From contig NZ_CP084580.1 in the NCBI RefSeq assembly GCF_021869765.1, positions 2,170,001-2,234,000 on the forward strand: a stretch of DNA of 64,000 nt, in the 5' to 3' direction. Numbering within the stretch: the first letter of the stretch is position 1; the number at the start of each line of letters is the position of its first letter. Shown piece by piece: positions 8,324-18,064 of the stretch. The notes under the pieces were generated by a model. That model did no database searches, was not told the DNA's origin, and was given only the letters and a program-made list of their open reading frames with translations. Position numbers and translations under genes: made by a program. This stretch comes from Chryseobacterium sp. MEBOG06 (lineage in GTDB: Bacteria > Bacteroidota > Bacteroidia > Flavobacteriales > Weeksellaceae).

Positions 8324-9142
8324 ATGAAAAAAACAGTACTTATTGCAGTTCTTTCTGCAGGGTTCTGGGCACAAGCTCAAACCCACCGCTTTATCTATGA
8401 TGTTGTTTATAAAAAAGATCCTGCATCAGAAATTCTTACAAAAGAAAATTTTCACCTGGACATACATCCGGACAGAACAGATTATTATCAGAGAGATTTT
8501 TTTATTGCCGATTCACTGATCAGTAATAATATTGAGTTTCCAAAAGATGCTAAACTCAATACTTCCACTATCGTTTCGCATAAACCGGGAGAAGAGATGT
8601 ATAACGAATATGATTTGCTGGAAAACACGATCTTAAAACTGCAGACTAATGATACTCAAAACTGGAAACTGACAAACGAAAGTAAAAAAGTTAAGAATTT
8701 TACCTTACAGAAAGCAACCACTCATTATGGAGGCAGAGAATGGACTGCATGGTTTGCTAAAGAAATCCCTTTTCAGGAAGGTCCGTACAAATTTCATGGC
8801 CTGCCGGGGCTGATCATAGAGCTTTATGATGATAAAAGTAACTATAAATTTGAACTGGTGAAATCTACAAAGCTCGATAAGCCGGTGAAAAATATGTTTA
8901 TAGATATGGCAAAGCAAAACGGTGTCGCCACCCCATGGGAAAAGTATAAAAGTACAAAACTGGCCTTTTATGAATCTCCTATTAATTTCATCAGGAATGG
9001 AATACAGGGCGATCAGTTTTTCCTGAATGACGGAACGCAGGTGAATGCTGCCAATAGACGTGAAGTAAATGAAAGATTAAAAGAAACCATTAAAAAGTAT
9101 AATAATCCAATTGATCTGGATAAGAAAATCAATTATAAATAA
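8324..9142 (+). CDS. GLPGLI family protein
   Basis: A 272-residue exported protein: signal MKKTVLIAVLSAGFWAQA, then a beta-rich body. It contains the name-giving motif GLPGLIIELYDD near residue 165 within FHGLPGLI, and the preceding WTAWFAKEIPFQEGPYKF segment typical of the family. GLPGLI proteins are widespread in Bacteroidota, often in many copies, and their biochemical role is not established. They are predicted to lie in the periplasm or at the outer membrane. The gene is monocistronic, with about 240 bp of unassigned upstream sequence and a strong bidirectional terminator after it. Confidence 0.9.
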   Translation: MKKTVLIAVLSAGFWAQAQTHRFIYDVVYKKDPASEILTKENFHLDIHPDRTDYYQRDFFIADSLISNNIEFPKDAKLNTSTIVSHKPGEEMYNEYDLLENTILKLQTNDTQNWKLTNESKKVKNFTLQKATTHYGGREWTAWFAKEIPFQEGPYKFHGLPGLIIELYDDKSNYKFELVKSTKLDKPVKNMFIDMAKQNGVATPWEKYKSTKLAFYESPINFIRNGIQGDQFFLNDGTQVNAANRREVNERLKETIKKYNNPIDLDKKINYK

Positions 9143-9149
9143 CCTCATA

Positions 9150-9183
9150 AAAAAGTCTGCTTCAAATATGAAGCAGACTTTTT
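9150..9183. terminator. Bidirectional Rho-independent terminator
   Basis: A 15-bp perfect stem (AAAAAGTCTGCTTCA, 4-nt loop, complementary arm ending in five T) sits between the convergent GLPGLI and SNF2 genes and has T runs on both strands. Confidence 0.92.
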
Positions 9184-9214
9184 AAGCTTTATATTGACGC
9201 TAAAGCCAGAACCG

Positions 9215-12200
9215 TTATTTCTGAGAATCGGTTTCCAGCAAGTCCATCAGGTCACGCTTTGATAATCCCTGTAGTTTTTTTCCATCCGTCTGGAGCAGAT
9301 TTTGGGCCAGCAGCTTTTTTTTCTTTTGAAGGATCAGTATTTTCTCTTCCACGGTATTGGAACAGATCATTCGGACGGCAATTACATTTTTAGTTTGTCC
9401 AATACGGTAGCTTCGGTCAATTGCCTGGTTTTCAATAGCAGGATTCCACCAAGGATCTATCAGATAAATATAATCAGCCTGGGTAAGGTTAAGCCCAACA
9501 CCTCCCGCCTTTAAGCTGATAAGGAATACTCTGACATTTTTATTTTTCTGAAAATTAGAGACTTTTTCTCCTCGGTTTTTTGTTTGCCCTGTAAGGTATT
9601 CGAATGAAATACCGTGTTTTTCCAATTCAGCTTTAACCAGATCCAGCATCCCCACAAATTGTGAAAATACCAGGATCTTATGGTCTTTTGATTTTCCGAG
9701 AATCTGTTCTGTCAGAATCTCGATTTTTACGGCATTTTCCCCGGAATATCCTTCTTTAATCAGTGCAGGAGAGTTGCAGATTTGCCGAAGCCTTGTAAGC
9801 CCTGTAAGAACATGCATACTGTTTTTATTGAGTTCGTCATCGTCATTGCTGGCAATGAATTCCCGGAGTTCTTTTTCATAAGCATCATAGATCCGGCGCT
9901 GTTCTGAATTCATTTCACAGTAAATCACCGTTTCCGTCTTCTCAGGAAGTTCTTTGGCTACCTGTTTTTTGGTTCTTCTGAGGATAAATGGTTTTATCTT
10001 CTGCTGAAGTTCTACAGCACGTTTACTGTATTCAAATTTATCAATAGGAATAGCATAAATATCTTTAAAAGACTGCTTGCTTCCCAACAACCCGGGACAG
10101 GCAAAAGAAAGCTGGCTGTAAAGGTCAAAAGTACTGTTTTCTACAGGCGTTCCTGTCAATACAATTCTATTTCTCGACTGAAGCAGACGGGCAGCCTTAT
10201 ATCTCTCTGAATTTGGATTCTTAATGGTTTGTGATTCATCAAGAAAAATATAATTGAAATGGAGTGTTTTAAGAAACCGAATATCGGAAAGCAGCATTCC
10301 ATAAGTGGTGAGGACTACTTCATATTCAGGCATATGAATAATTGTTTTGGATCTGTCTGCTCCGTAATGCAGTAAAACTTTTATAGAAGGTGCAAACCTG
10401 CTGATTTCTTCCTGCCAGTTGAAAAGCAGGGAAGTAGGTACTACAATGAGATTGGTGGTATGCCCCCGCTTTTCCCGCTGTGACAAAATAAATGCAATAA
10501 TCTGAATGGTTTTTCCAAGTCCCATATCATCAGCCAGACATCCTCCAAAATTAAATCCATCAAGAAAGTTCAGCCAGTTCAGTCCATCATGCTGATAATC
10601 TCTCAATTCAGCATTTAGCGTAGCTGGAATACTCACTACAGGTATTTTTTTAGCCTTTGAAAATTGTGATGAGTAGGTTGTAATTTCATTCTGAACTTCT
10701 TTATTAAGTACTTCTTTTTCAAAAAGTGAGGAAATTTCAGTAAAATTAATCTTTGGAATTTTTAGTAATTCCTCATCAATTTCGCCGGCCTGAAAATAAG
10801 CGGATATTTTTTCTACCCATTCTTCCGGAAGGATGCCCAAAGTACCATCATCCAGCTGTACAAATTTGCTTTTATTGCGGATACTTCTGTGAAGCTGCTT
10901 CAGTGTTGCTTCTTTTTGTCCGAATCCTACTTTTAGCTTGGCATTAAACCAATCCAGTCCGCTGGTAATCTGAATGTTGATCTTCGCCCGGTGAGCATTA
11001 AGTTTATTGTTTTTTAATTCATTGAAACCGAGTATGGTAATTCCTTCATTGCGCCATACATCAAATGCTTCAAGAAACCAGTTGTTATCCAGGAACTTAT
11101 CTCTGTGCAGATAAAAATACTGATAGCCGTCCATCTGCTCTTCAAAATCAGGATGCTGCTGCATAATCAGAGAAGTGAAGCGGGCTTCTGCAGCATCATT
11201 TCTTTCTATCTTAAATGGATTTCCATTTTGATCCATATCAAAAATCTGCTTCCTGGAGTATACCGGAACTTCTACCTGGCCATACTTCATTACAGGCGTA
11301 ATTCCGATATAATTTTCCTGCTGACGAAGATAAACAACCTTTTCTATCTGATAATTTTTATCTTCAAGCTGTGCTTTCGTTGCTGTTTGTATGTAGTTAT
11401 AATTGATGTGTATACGTTCTTCAAGAGTAGACAGGATGTTTTGCATAAAATCATCATATTTTGAAGAATGAATAAGCAGAATCTCGTTATTAGCTTTAAA
11501 AAATCTAATGATTCTGAGGAGGTCCGGATGGTCTATGAAGCTGAATACGTTTTTGTTATATATAAAATATTCATTTTTAAGAACAATATTTTTAAAAGGT
11601 ATGGAGAGATCATTGAACTGTAATTCTCCTGTTATTTCATAAAAAGGATCTTTCTTAAATACAGATAGTTGTACCTCTGCATCTAAAGTTTTAAGTTCAA
11701 TAGGGGTAAGCGACTTTGCAGAGATGGTTTCTGCAATTTCGCGGTCATGATAATATACCTCCAGCTCCAGAGGATTCTGTACAATCAGTTTTAAAGCTTC
11801 AAGTTCTGAGTGATTATAATCTTCGTTATAATTATTTTGGAAAGAGGTAACGGCCGTGTAGAATTTAATATCCTGTGGTTTTTCCGCTTTCCATATCAGC
11901 TGCATGGTATCTACAGAAGTAACCGGGTTTTTAATTTTTCCGTTTTGGGTAATTTCTGACTCCATTAAAGAAAAAACCAGATGATTATAGTAACGGTGTT
12001 TTCCCATCACTAATATCTGCTTTTTGCCGTTTGCCAGTAATGAAAGTTGATCCAGAAGAGAAGGCTGCTGCGGAATAAAATCTCTTTCTAATATCAGGCC
12101 ATCCAGAGGTAATATCTCTTTGATTTTGGGAAGAATTTCAATTTTGCCTTCTGTATAGTTCAACTGAAAATAAAGATCGAGATCTGGTTCATGTTCCAGA

Positions 12201-12562
12201 CCATATGCCTTTGCTTTTGGGATAAACATATTCTTACGAAGCGTATCATCAAAAAACGCCCGGAAATTTTTTTCTTCCAGAATAGCATGGATAATTTCTG
12301 TCTGATGGGAACAGAGCTGATTCTGCGCATTATCACAGGTACAGGAGCAAAGAACAGAATGGCCAATCCTGCTCACAGTAACGATAGGAAAATCCTGAAG
12401 AGATGTTCTTTTTGTAAATGTTCCTGTATTATTTTCAATGGTTACAGGGTAAATTCCGTAAAAATCTTTGATACCAATAAACGCACTGTCTGTGGTATGT
12501 TTCAACAGATCATACACGGATAGGGTGCTGATATTGACATCTTCAAGAATATATTCTGCCAT
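9215..12562 (-). CDS. SNF2-family helicase with N-terminal SWIM zinc finger
   Basis: A 1115-residue ATP-dependent DNA translocase. The start at 12562 (MAEYILED) is preferred because a -7 box at 12578-12585 and an AGGA Shine-Dalgarno lie just upstream. A longer frame beginning at 12667 would encode a spurious hydrophobic lead. Near the N-terminus, CTC-x7-CSH (about residues 74-86) is a SWIM zinc finger, which binds DNA or protein. The C-terminal half holds the SNF2 ATPase: Walker A DDMGLGKT, box II DESQ, TGTPVENS, then the helicase C-lobe with AGGVGLNL and QAIDRSYRIGQ. The middle ~450 residues are not assigned. Bacterial SWIM-SNF2 proteins are common but rarely characterised, and roles in transcription or repair are proposed. 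The gene is monocistronic and divergent from catalase. Confidence 0.92.
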   Translation of the reverse strand: MAEYILEDVNISTLSVYDLLKHTTDSAFIGIKDFYGIYPVTIENNTGTFTKRTSLQDFPIVTVSRIGHSVLCSCTCDNAQNQLCSHQTEIIHAILEEKNFRAFFDDTLRKNMFIPKAKAYGLEHEPDLDLYFQLNYTEGKIEILPKIKEILPLDGLILERDFIPQQPSLLDQLSLLANGKKQILVMGKHRYYNHLVFSLMESEITQNGKIKNPVTSVDTMQLIWKAEKPQDIKFYTAVTSFQNNYNEDYNHSELEALKLIVQNPLELEVYYHDREIAETISAKSLTPIELKTLDAEVQLSVFKKDPFYEITGELQFNDLSIPFKNIVLKNEYFIYNKNVFSFIDHPDLLRIIRFFKANNEILLIHSSKYDDFMQNILSTLEERIHINYNYIQTATKAQLEDKNYQIEKVVYLRQQENYIGITPVMKYGQVEVPVYSRKQIFDMDQNGNPFKIERNDAAEARFTSLIMQQHPDFEEQMDGYQYFYLHRDKFLDNNWFLEAFDVWRNEGITILGFNELKNNKLNAHRAKINIQITSGLDWFNAKLKVGFGQKEATLKQLHRSIRNKSKFVQLDDGTLGILPEEWVEKISAYFQAGEIDEELLKIPKINFTEISSLFEKEVLNKEVQNEITTYSSQFSKAKKIPVVSIPATLNAELRDYQHDGLNWLNFLDGFNFGGCLADDMGLGKTIQIIAFILSQREKRGHTTNLIVVPTSLLFNWQEEISRFAPSIKVLLHYGADRSKTIIHMPEYEVVLTTYGMLLSDIRFLKTLHFNYIFLDESQTIKNPNSERYKAARLLQSRNRIVLTGTPVENSTFDLYSQLSFACPGLLGSKQSFKDIYAIPIDKFEYSKRAVELQQKIKPFILRRTKKQVAKELPEKTETVIYCEMNSEQRRIYDAYEKELREFIASNDDDELNKNSMHVLTGLTRLRQICNSPALIKEGYSGENAVKIEILTEQILGKSKDHKILVFSQFVGMLDLVKAELEKHGISFEYLTGQTKNRGEKVSNFQKNKNVRVFLISLKAGGVGLNLTQADYIYLIDPWWNPAIENQAIDRSYRIGQTKNVIAVRMICSNTVEEKILILQKKKKLLAQNLLQTDGKKLQGLSKRDLMDLLETDSQK

Positions 12563-12577
12563 AAAAATTGATCCTGA

Positions 12578-12585
12578 CAAACTTA
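12578..12585 (-). promoter_or_regulatory. -7 box of the SNF2 gene
   Basis: TAAGTTTG on the minus strand fits TAnnTTTG and ends 15 bp before the ATG at 12562. It supports the shorter start for the helicase. Confidence 0.5.
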
Positions 12586-12656
12586 CAAAAAACAAAGTAA
12601 ATAATAAGGGGATAAATCTATTTTTGGACCGTTGTTTTATGCAGAAACTGGATGAG

Positions 12657-12685
12657 TTTATTCCCAAATAAAGAGGGTAGCTTTG
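12657..12685 (+). promoter_or_regulatory. Catalase promoter
   Basis: The -7 box TAGCTTTG (12678-12685) fits TAnnTTTG. A TTTA lies 17 bp upstream (12657-12660) as a weak -33 element. The start codon is at 12703. Confidence 0.5.
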
Positions 12686-12702
12686 GTTAATAATTATTCA
12701 TT

Positions 12703-14190
12703 ATGAAGCAAGATAAACTAACCAATCGAACCGGTGCACCGGTATCAGATAACCAGAGTATTTTAACAGCAGGCAGACGAGGTCCGGCTTTACTGCAGGA
12801 TATCTGGTTTTTAGAGAAAATGGCCCATTTTGACAGGGAAGTTATTCCTGAACGAAGGATGCATGCTAAGGGATCCGGAGCTTTTGGTGTTTTTAAAGTA
12901 ACACATGATATTACAAAATATACCAGGGCCAAACTGTTTTCCACAGTAGGAAAAGAAACGCCATTATTTATTCGTTTTTCTACAGTAGCAGGAGAAAGAG
13001 GTGCAGCAGATGCTGAAAGAGATATACGAGGCTTCGCATTAAAATTTTATACCGAAGAAGGGAATTGGGATTTGGTGGGAAATAATACCCCTGTTTTTTT
13101 TCTGCGTGATCCTTTAAAATTTCCGGATTTAAATCATGCCGTAAAAAGAGATCCCCGAACCAATATGAGAAGTGCAGATAATAACTGGGATTTCTGGACA
13201 TTGTTACCGGAATCGCTACATCAGGTAACGATTACCATGAGTGACCGTGGAATTCCGAAGTCATATAGACATATGGATGGTTTTGGAAGCCATACATTCA
13301 GTTTTATCAATGATGAAAATAAACGTTTTTGGGTTAAATTCCATTTTAAAACACAGCAGGGTATTCAGAATATCAGTAATGCAGAAGCAAAATCAATCAT
13401 TGGAGAAGACAGGGAAAGTCATCAAAAAGATTTGTATGAAAGTATTAAGGCAGGTAATTTTCCGAAATGGACGATGTATGTTCAGATTATGAAAGAAGAA
13501 GAAGCAGACCGCTATTCTGTTAATCCATTTGATTTAACAAAAGTTTGGCCGCATGGAGATTATCCCTTAATTCAGGTAGGAGAATTTACCCTTAACAGAA
13601 ATCCTTCCAATTATTTTGCAGAAGTTGAACAGGCAGCATTCAATCCTGCATCTATTGTTCCGGGTATTGGTTTTTCACCTGATAAAATGCTTCAGGGACG
13701 GCTGTTTTCCTATGGAGATACCCAACGATACAGATTAGGGGTAAATCATCATCAGATACCTGTTAATGCGCCTAAATGCCCTTATCATTCTTATCACCGT
13801 GATGGAGCAATGCGTACAGACGGTAATTTTGAAAGCACCCAGGGATATGAACCTAACAGTTTTAAACAATGGGAAGAGCAGCCTGATTTTAGTGAGCCAC
13901 CTTTAAAAATAAATGGAGATGCCGGCCATTGGGACCACCGTGAAGATGATGATTATTTTTCTCAACCAGGGAATCTTTTCAGACTTATGTCGGATGTGCA
14001 AAAAGAGATCTTATTTCAGAATACAGCAGAAGCAGTAGGTGAGGCACAGCAGTTTATTCAGATCCGCCATATAAGAAATTGTTATCAGGCTGATCCAGCG
14101 TACGGTGAAGGAGTAGCTGAAGCACTTGGGTTATCCATGCAGTCAGTATTTGATTATGAGGGATATGAAATGAAGAGAATTTTGAAGTAG
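12703..14190 (+). CDS. katA: Heme catalase, small-subunit type
   Basis: A 495-residue monofunctional catalase that dismutates hydrogen peroxide to water and oxygen in the cytosol. All key residues are present: distal His54 in [12 protein letters not shown], distal Asn127 in VGNNTPVFF and the proximal heme-ligand Tyr337 in [14 protein letters not shown]. The length and the lack of a C-terminal flavodoxin-like extension place it in the small-subunit group. It has its own promoter with box TAGCTTTG at 12678 and is divergent from the SNF2 gene. A terminator follows at 14314. No OxyR or Fur-type site was recognised by eye. Confidence 0.96.
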   Translation: MKQDKLTNRTGAPVSDNQSILTAGRRGPALLQDIWFLEKMAHFDREVIPERRMHAKGSGAFGVFKVTHDITKYTRAKLFSTVGKETPLFIRFSTVAGERGAADAERDIRGFALKFYTEEGNWDLVGNNTPVFFLRDPLKFPDLNHAVKRDPRTNMRSADNNWDFWTLLPESLHQVTITMSDRGIPKSYRHMDGFGSHTFSFINDENKRFWVKFHFKTQQGIQNISNAEAKSIIGEDRESHQKDLYESIKAGNFPKWTMYVQIMKEEEADRYSVNPFDLTKVWPHGDYPLIQVGEFTLNRNPSNYFAEVEQAAFNPASIVPGIGFSPDKMLQGRLFSYGDTQRYRLGVNHHQIPVNAPKCPYHSYHRDGAMRTDGNFESTQGYEPNSFKQWEEQPDFSEPPLKINGDAGHWDHREDDDYFSQPGNLFRLMSDVQKEILFQNTAEAVGEAQQFIQIRHIRNCYQADPAYGEGVAEALGLSMQSVFDYEGYEMKRILK

Positions 14191-14313
14191 CTGAAAGAGG
14201 ATTGCTGCATTTGGACATTTTCTGAAAAGAGGTTAGGATTAAACAAAGCTATAGGCCTTAATTGGTGGCAGAGATGACCTCAGTTTCAGCGGGAACAGCT
14301 TTTTTTAGAGTAT

Positions 14314-14349
14314 AATCCTTCTGTTGAACAATCAGCGGAAGGATTTTTA
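14314..14349 (+). terminator. Probable Rho-independent terminator of the catalase gene
   Basis: Stem AATCCTTC / GAAGGATT, with an inner CTG/CAG pairing after a small bulge, is followed by T residues about 120 bp after the catalase stop codon. Confidence 0.7.
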
Positions 14350-14387
14350 GTCATTATCGGATAATCTGCATGAATTTTTCAGACAAG

Positions 14388-14419
14388 TCCATTTTGGCTA
14401 CAGGATAATCCGTTTTGGC
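14388..14419 (+). promoter_or_regulatory. Putative AraC-family operator: direct repeat, 21-bp period
   Basis: TCCATTTTGGC (14388-14398) and TCCGTTTTGGC (14409-14419) match at 10 of 11 positions and start exactly 21 bp apart, two helical turns, as expected for an AraC-type dimer. The site lies 59 bp before the SDR start codon, and an AraC-family gene follows the SDR. Confidence 0.6.
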
Positions 14420-14477
14420 AACTCAGTCTTTTTTTTGAATACAGACCTTTGTCATGTAATTTTTAAACAAAGAAAAA

Positions 14478-15275
14478 ATGAAAACAATTTTTATAACAGG
14501 TGCTTCTACAGGATTAGGAAAAGCAACTGCTCAATTATTTCAAAACAAAGGATGGAAAGTGATAGCTACAATGAGAAACCCCGAAGCGGGTGCAGAACTT
14601 TCTGTTTTAGAAAATGTAACAGTATTACCACTGGATGTTACCAATCCTGAACAAATAAAATCAACGGTAAATCAGGTACTTGAAGCTGGTGATATAGATG
14701 TTGTTTTTAATAATGCCGGATATGGGCTTTTAGGTCCAGTGGAAGCCTTAACTGACGAACAGATTGTAAGACAGCTGGATACTAATCTATTGGGGGTGAT
14801 CCGGGTAACACAGGCATTTATACCTTATTTCAGAGAAAAAAAGAATGGGATGTTTATTTCTACCACATCCATCGGCGGATTGATTGCCTTTCCTTTGAAT
14901 TCTATTTATCATGCTACTAAATGGGCATTGGAAGGCTGGAGTGAAAGCCTTGCTTTTGAGCTAAACCAATTTGGCGTGGATGTCAAAACAGTTTCTCCGG
15001 GCGGGATCAAAACAGATTTTGTAAGCCGTTCTCTGGATTCTGCAACAAGTCCCGCATATGAAGAAATGACAAATTCTCTTTTTTCAAAAATGGAAGGTAT
15101 GATGCAGGCAGCGTCTTCTCCGGAGCAGATTGCTGAAGTAGTATATGAAGCTGCTACAGATGGGAAACAGAAATTGAGATATGTGGCTGGTGAAGATGCA
15201 ATAGCATTGTATGCTCAGCGTCTGGAACTGGGTGATGAAGCGTTCAGAGATCAATTAGGCAAACAATTCATTTAG
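14478..15275 (+). CDS. Short-chain dehydrogenase/reductase
   Basis: A 265-residue classical SDR. It has the cofactor loop TGASTGLG (residues 7-14), NNAGYG (78-83), catalytic Ser131 in TSIGG and the Tyr144-x3-Lys148 pair in YHATK. The acidic residue that selects NAD is not evident after the second strand (ATMRNPEAG), and Arg33 there favours NADP(H). The substrate is unknown. These oxidoreductases next to AraC genes often respond to reactive carbonyls or xenobiotics. A 21-bp-phased direct repeat lies upstream, and the following AraC-type gene (15422) is the obvious candidate regulator. A hairpin at 15356 separates the two genes. Confidence 0.92.
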   Translation: MKTIFITGASTGLGKATAQLFQNKGWKVIATMRNPEAGAELSVLENVTVLPLDVTNPEQIKSTVNQVLEAGDIDVVFNNAGYGLLGPVEALTDEQIVRQLDTNLLGVIRVTQAFIPYFREKKNGMFISTTSIGGLIAFPLNSIYHATKWALEGWSESLAFELNQFGVDVKTVSPGGIKTDFVSRSLDSATSPAYEEMTNSLFSKMEGMMQAASSPEQIAEVVYEAATDGKQKLRYVAGEDAIALYAQRLELGDEAFRDQLGKQFI

Positions 15276-15355
15276 TCAATAGACCATTTCATCTGTTTTG
15301 CTTTGAAAAAATAGAAACAGAATAAGTTTGTATTCCTAACAAAAGATAAGTGATT

Positions 15356-15395
15356 CAAAAACAGTATAAAAGAGAATGCAATTATACTGTTTTTG
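15356..15395 (+). terminator. Strong hairpin, probable terminator of the SDR gene
   Basis: A perfect 14-bp stem CAAAAACAGTATAA / TTATACTGTTTTTG with a 12-nt loop sits between the SDR and the AraC gene. The T residues are part of the 3' arm. Confidence 0.7.
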
Positions 15396-15421
15396 TCTGC
15401 TAAATAGTTTATTTTTATATC

Positions 15422-16336
15422 ATGGAAAAGAAAGATAATAGTCCGATGAAAATTTCGTCCATATCACAGCTGCATGACCTGTTGAAGCTTCCTAAGCCTC
15501 TTCACCCACTGGTAAGTCTTGTGGATAATACAAAAATGTCTGTTGAAAAAGGGATGCTCGGAAGAAGTTTTATTTTGAATTTTTATAAAATCTCTTACAA
15601 ATATTCCACTGTTGGAAAAATGGGGTATGGACAAGGGTATTATGATTTTAATGAAGGAGGGATGATGTTCACTGCTCCAGGCCAGGTTCTTTCTACTGAT
15701 GAAAATGCTGAATACAGCGGATACACTTTATTGGTACATCCGGATTTTATCAGAAGCTATCCGCTGGCAAAGAACATTAAAAACTTTGGTTTCTTTTCTT
15801 ATGATACCAATGAGGCTCTGCATTTATCCGATCAGGAAAAAACAAGAATAACAGGACTTCTGGACAGCATTACAAATGAACTGAATACGACAATAGACGA
15901 GGTAAGCCAGGATGTTATTGTTTCCTATATAGAAGTTCTGCTCAATTACAGCAACCGTTTCTACAAGAGACAGTTTATCACAAGAAAGGCTGTGAATAGC
16001 GATCTGCTGACCAATATGGATAGCATACTGGAAGAGTATTTCAACCATCAGGAAACATTAAATAAAGGGCTTCCTACCGTTGATTTTCTGGCCTCTAAAC
16101 TTAATCTTTCTCCACATTATCTGAGCGATATGCTAAGAAACCTTACCGGACAGAATGCTCAGCAGCACATCCATGAAAAACTGATTGAAAAGGCTAAAGA
16201 ATACCTTGCCACTACCAATTTTTCAGTATCAGAGGTCGCATATGCTCTGGGATTTGAGCATCCACAGTCATTTAATAAGCTTTTTAAAAAGAAAACTGAT
16301 GAAACTCCTTTAAGTTACAGGCAGTCATTTAATTAA
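15422..16336 (+). CDS. AraC-family transcriptional regulator
   Basis: A 304-residue one-component regulator. The N-terminal ~180 residues form a small sensor domain (a beta-rich cupin-like region with GQGYYDFNEGGMMFTAPGQV) and the last ~100 residues the double helix-turn-helix of AraC: LASKLNLSPHYLSDMLRNLTG for the first HTH, and VAYALGFEHPQSFNKLFKKKTDETPLSYRQ for the second. The ligand is unknown. A second in-frame ATG eight codons in (MKISS) could also be used. It follows the SDR gene and is its likely regulator through the 21-bp direct repeat at 14388. The bacterial HTH_18 part is well conserved, so it should bind DNA. Confidence 0.9.
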   Translation: MEKKDNSPMKISSISQLHDLLKLPKPLHPLVSLVDNTKMSVEKGMLGRSFILNFYKISYKYSTVGKMGYGQGYYDFNEGGMMFTAPGQVLSTDENAEYSGYTLLVHPDFIRSYPLAKNIKNFGFFSYDTNEALHLSDQEKTRITGLLDSITNELNTTIDEVSQDVIVSYIEVLLNYSNRFYKRQFITRKAVNSDLLTNMDSILEEYFNHQETLNKGLPTVDFLASKLNLSPHYLSDMLRNLTGQNAQQHIHEKLIEKAKEYLATTNFSVSEVAYALGFEHPQSFNKLFKKKTDETPLSYRQSFN

Positions 16337-16346
16337 ATTAATAAAC

Positions 16347-16378
16347 ATACCCGGCATTTTTGCCGGGTATATATTTTG
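16347..16378. terminator. Rho-independent terminator
   Basis: A perfect 10-bp stem ATACCCGGCA / TGCCGGGTAT with loop TTTT, then ATATTTT, follows the AraC gene. The convergent lipoprotein gene ends at 16470. Confidence 0.85.
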
Positions 16379-16469
16379 AAGCAATATTGAGTAAAATAAT
16401 GATCAATATGCTTTTTCTAAATCCCTTCAAATGCGCCATCAGTTTTTTAATGGCTTGTTCAATATTGGT

Positions 16470-17090
16470 TTAGCTTATATTTTCAATAGAATCTATCATC
16501 CACTGATCCTTCTTAGTCAGAACATATCTAAGCATCATGCCGCAACGTTCCAAATGAAATTCTACGTAGCATAACTGATCACTGAGCGGTTTTACGGTAA
16601 ACTTTATATGATCAATGTTTTTCAGATCAGACTGGAAATCTTCCTGAGTAAGGAAGAAATAATTATAATCAAAATTGACAGGTGGGCCATCGTTTGCAGG
16701 ATTTTGTTTGAAATATTCATTTCCATCTGCATATCGGTTTTTGTAGACTTTAAGAAATTTTGACGAGAAAAGGTTGGTTTCTTTCAGTAATTTAAGCTCT
16801 TTTTCCACCTCATCAAAATCTACATAATAATTGTCTGTATCTTCTGTTTTGCCCATACCTCCGCCTTCTATAGTATTAAAGCGGTCTATTTTTTCTTCAT
16901 TAGCCTCATACCAGAATAGAAATTTCTTTACCGTTTCAATGGGGGATTTGTCCTGTTTTTTCTGTTCCGGACTCTCTGTAATATCTTGCTTAACGGAAGT
17001 TGACAATGGAAGGCTCTTTGAAGTATCTTCCTTTTTGCAGTTGATTAGTGTGGCGAATACCATGAATGGCACTACCATTTTTTTTAGCAT
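16470..17090 (-). CDS. Lipoprotein, probable DUF3828-type
   Basis: A 206-residue lipoprotein: signal MLKKMVVPFMVFATLINC with the acylated Cys18, then a charged linker of about 30 residues. The folded part starts with PIETVKKFLFWYEANE, a pattern seen in DUF3828 proteins, and contains FDYNYFFLTQEDF and a C-terminal WMIDSIENIS resembling the NTF2-like end of that family. No enzymatic residues are apparent. It is probably anchored at the inner leaflet of the outer membrane. It is transcribed toward the AraC gene at 15422 and is alone on its strand. The family name is from memory of the motif and is not verified. Confidence 0.65.
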   Translation of the reverse strand: MLKKMVVPFMVFATLINCKKEDTSKSLPLSTSVKQDITESPEQKKQDKSPIETVKKFLFWYEANEEKIDRFNTIEGGGMGKTEDTDNYYVDFDEVEKELKLLKETNLFSSKFLKVYKNRYADGNEYFKQNPANDGPPVNFDYNYFFLTQEDFQSDLKNIDHIKFTVKPLSDQLCYVEFHLERCGMMLRYVLTKKDQWMIDSIENIS

Positions 17091-17218
17091 AAATAATTTT
17101 CTTTCAGGAGACTAACTTACAAAAAAATAAATAGAGATTGGTAATATGATTTTTTTTTGGAAATAGATCAGTTAAAGAATTATTTATTATTGAATATGAG
17201 AGATTTAATGACTGTATT

Positions 17219-18064
17219 TTACTTTTTGATCTTATAATTTTCCCTGTAAGTATTGGCTGTAATTCCTGTGCATCGCCTGAAATACCTGCAGAAAAGTGAG
17301 GAATCTACAAACTGAAGCTGATTGCTGATCTCTTTAATAGAAAGGGAAGTGGTTTTGAGAAGCTCTTTGGCATGTTTTATTACCATATAGCTTATCCATT
17401 GCTTAATAGGCTTTCCGGTTTCCTTTTTTATCAGGCTGCTGAGATACTGAGGGGAAAGATGAAGCTGATCCGAATAGAAGAGAACACCTCTTTGCAGATG
17501 ACCATGTTTATTGAGCAGTTCAAAGAAATGCTCTATGATATCCTGGCTTCGGGTTTGTAAAAGGCTGTTGTTTTTTATAACCGGGAGATAAAGCTTTGAA
17601 ACCAGCTCAAGCAGGGCATAGAGAAGATATTGTACAGACTCTGCCGTACTTTCTTCCTTTGTTTTGCTGTGGTATTCCTTTATGAGCTTTACTGTAGACC
17701 AGATAAGCTTTGCAGCGGTATTTTCTACCTGTATTCCGGGGTTGAATTTGATTTCGTCACTGGCGAGAAGAGCAGTCAGAAAGCTGTAAGTACTGATAAA
17801 ATCCAGTGAGATAAAAAATACGGACAACTCAACATCATTACTGCAGGAAATAGTGCCTAAATCTGTATCTGGTAAAAGCATTACCACAGATGTACTCTGG
17901 ATATGAAAAGTAAAAGAATTAACCTGAATGTTCAGTTCTCCATTTGATACAAAGCAAAGCAATAGTTTATTGACCCTGCTGGCACTTTTTTGAAATTTAG
18001 TGATGTCATTTGCTTTATATTTTTCTATATATAATCCTTCAAATTTAGGCTTAATATCTATCAT
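17219..18064 (-). CDS. AraC-family transcriptional regulator
   Basis: A 281-residue regulator. The N-terminal domain (residues 1-170) is a cupin-like sensor. The C-terminal AraC DNA-binding domain has the first HTH around LHLSPQYLSSLIKKETGKPIKQ and the second around IKEISNQLQFVDSSLFCRYFRRCTG, ending in TANTYRENYK. It is transcribed divergently from the MFS exporter at 18258, and the 193-bp gap carries a 12-bp direct repeat at 21-bp spacing (18164-18196), about 100 bp upstream of this gene's start. The usual layout is that it controls itself and the exporter. The ligand is unknown, probably a small molecule pumped by the MFS protein. Confidence 0.9.
   Translation of the reverse strand: MIDIKPKFEGLYIEKYKANDITKFQKSASRVNKLLLCFVSNGELNIQVNSFTFHIQSTSVVMLLPDTDLGTISCSNDVELSVFFISLDFISTYSFLTALLASDEIKFNPGIQVENTAAKLIWSTVKLIKEYHSKTKEESTAESVQYLLYALLELVSKLYLPVIKNNSLLQTRSQDIIEHFFELLNKHGHLQRGVLFYSDQLHLSPQYLSSLIKKETGKPIKQWISYMVIKHAKELLKTTSLSIKEISNQLQFVDSSLFCRYFRRCTGITANTYRENYKIKK

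Noticed and set aside
12563..12667. Longer N-terminus for the SNF2 protein
   Set aside because: The added 35 residues are hydrophobic and contain the promoter box; a Shine-Dalgarno supports 12562.
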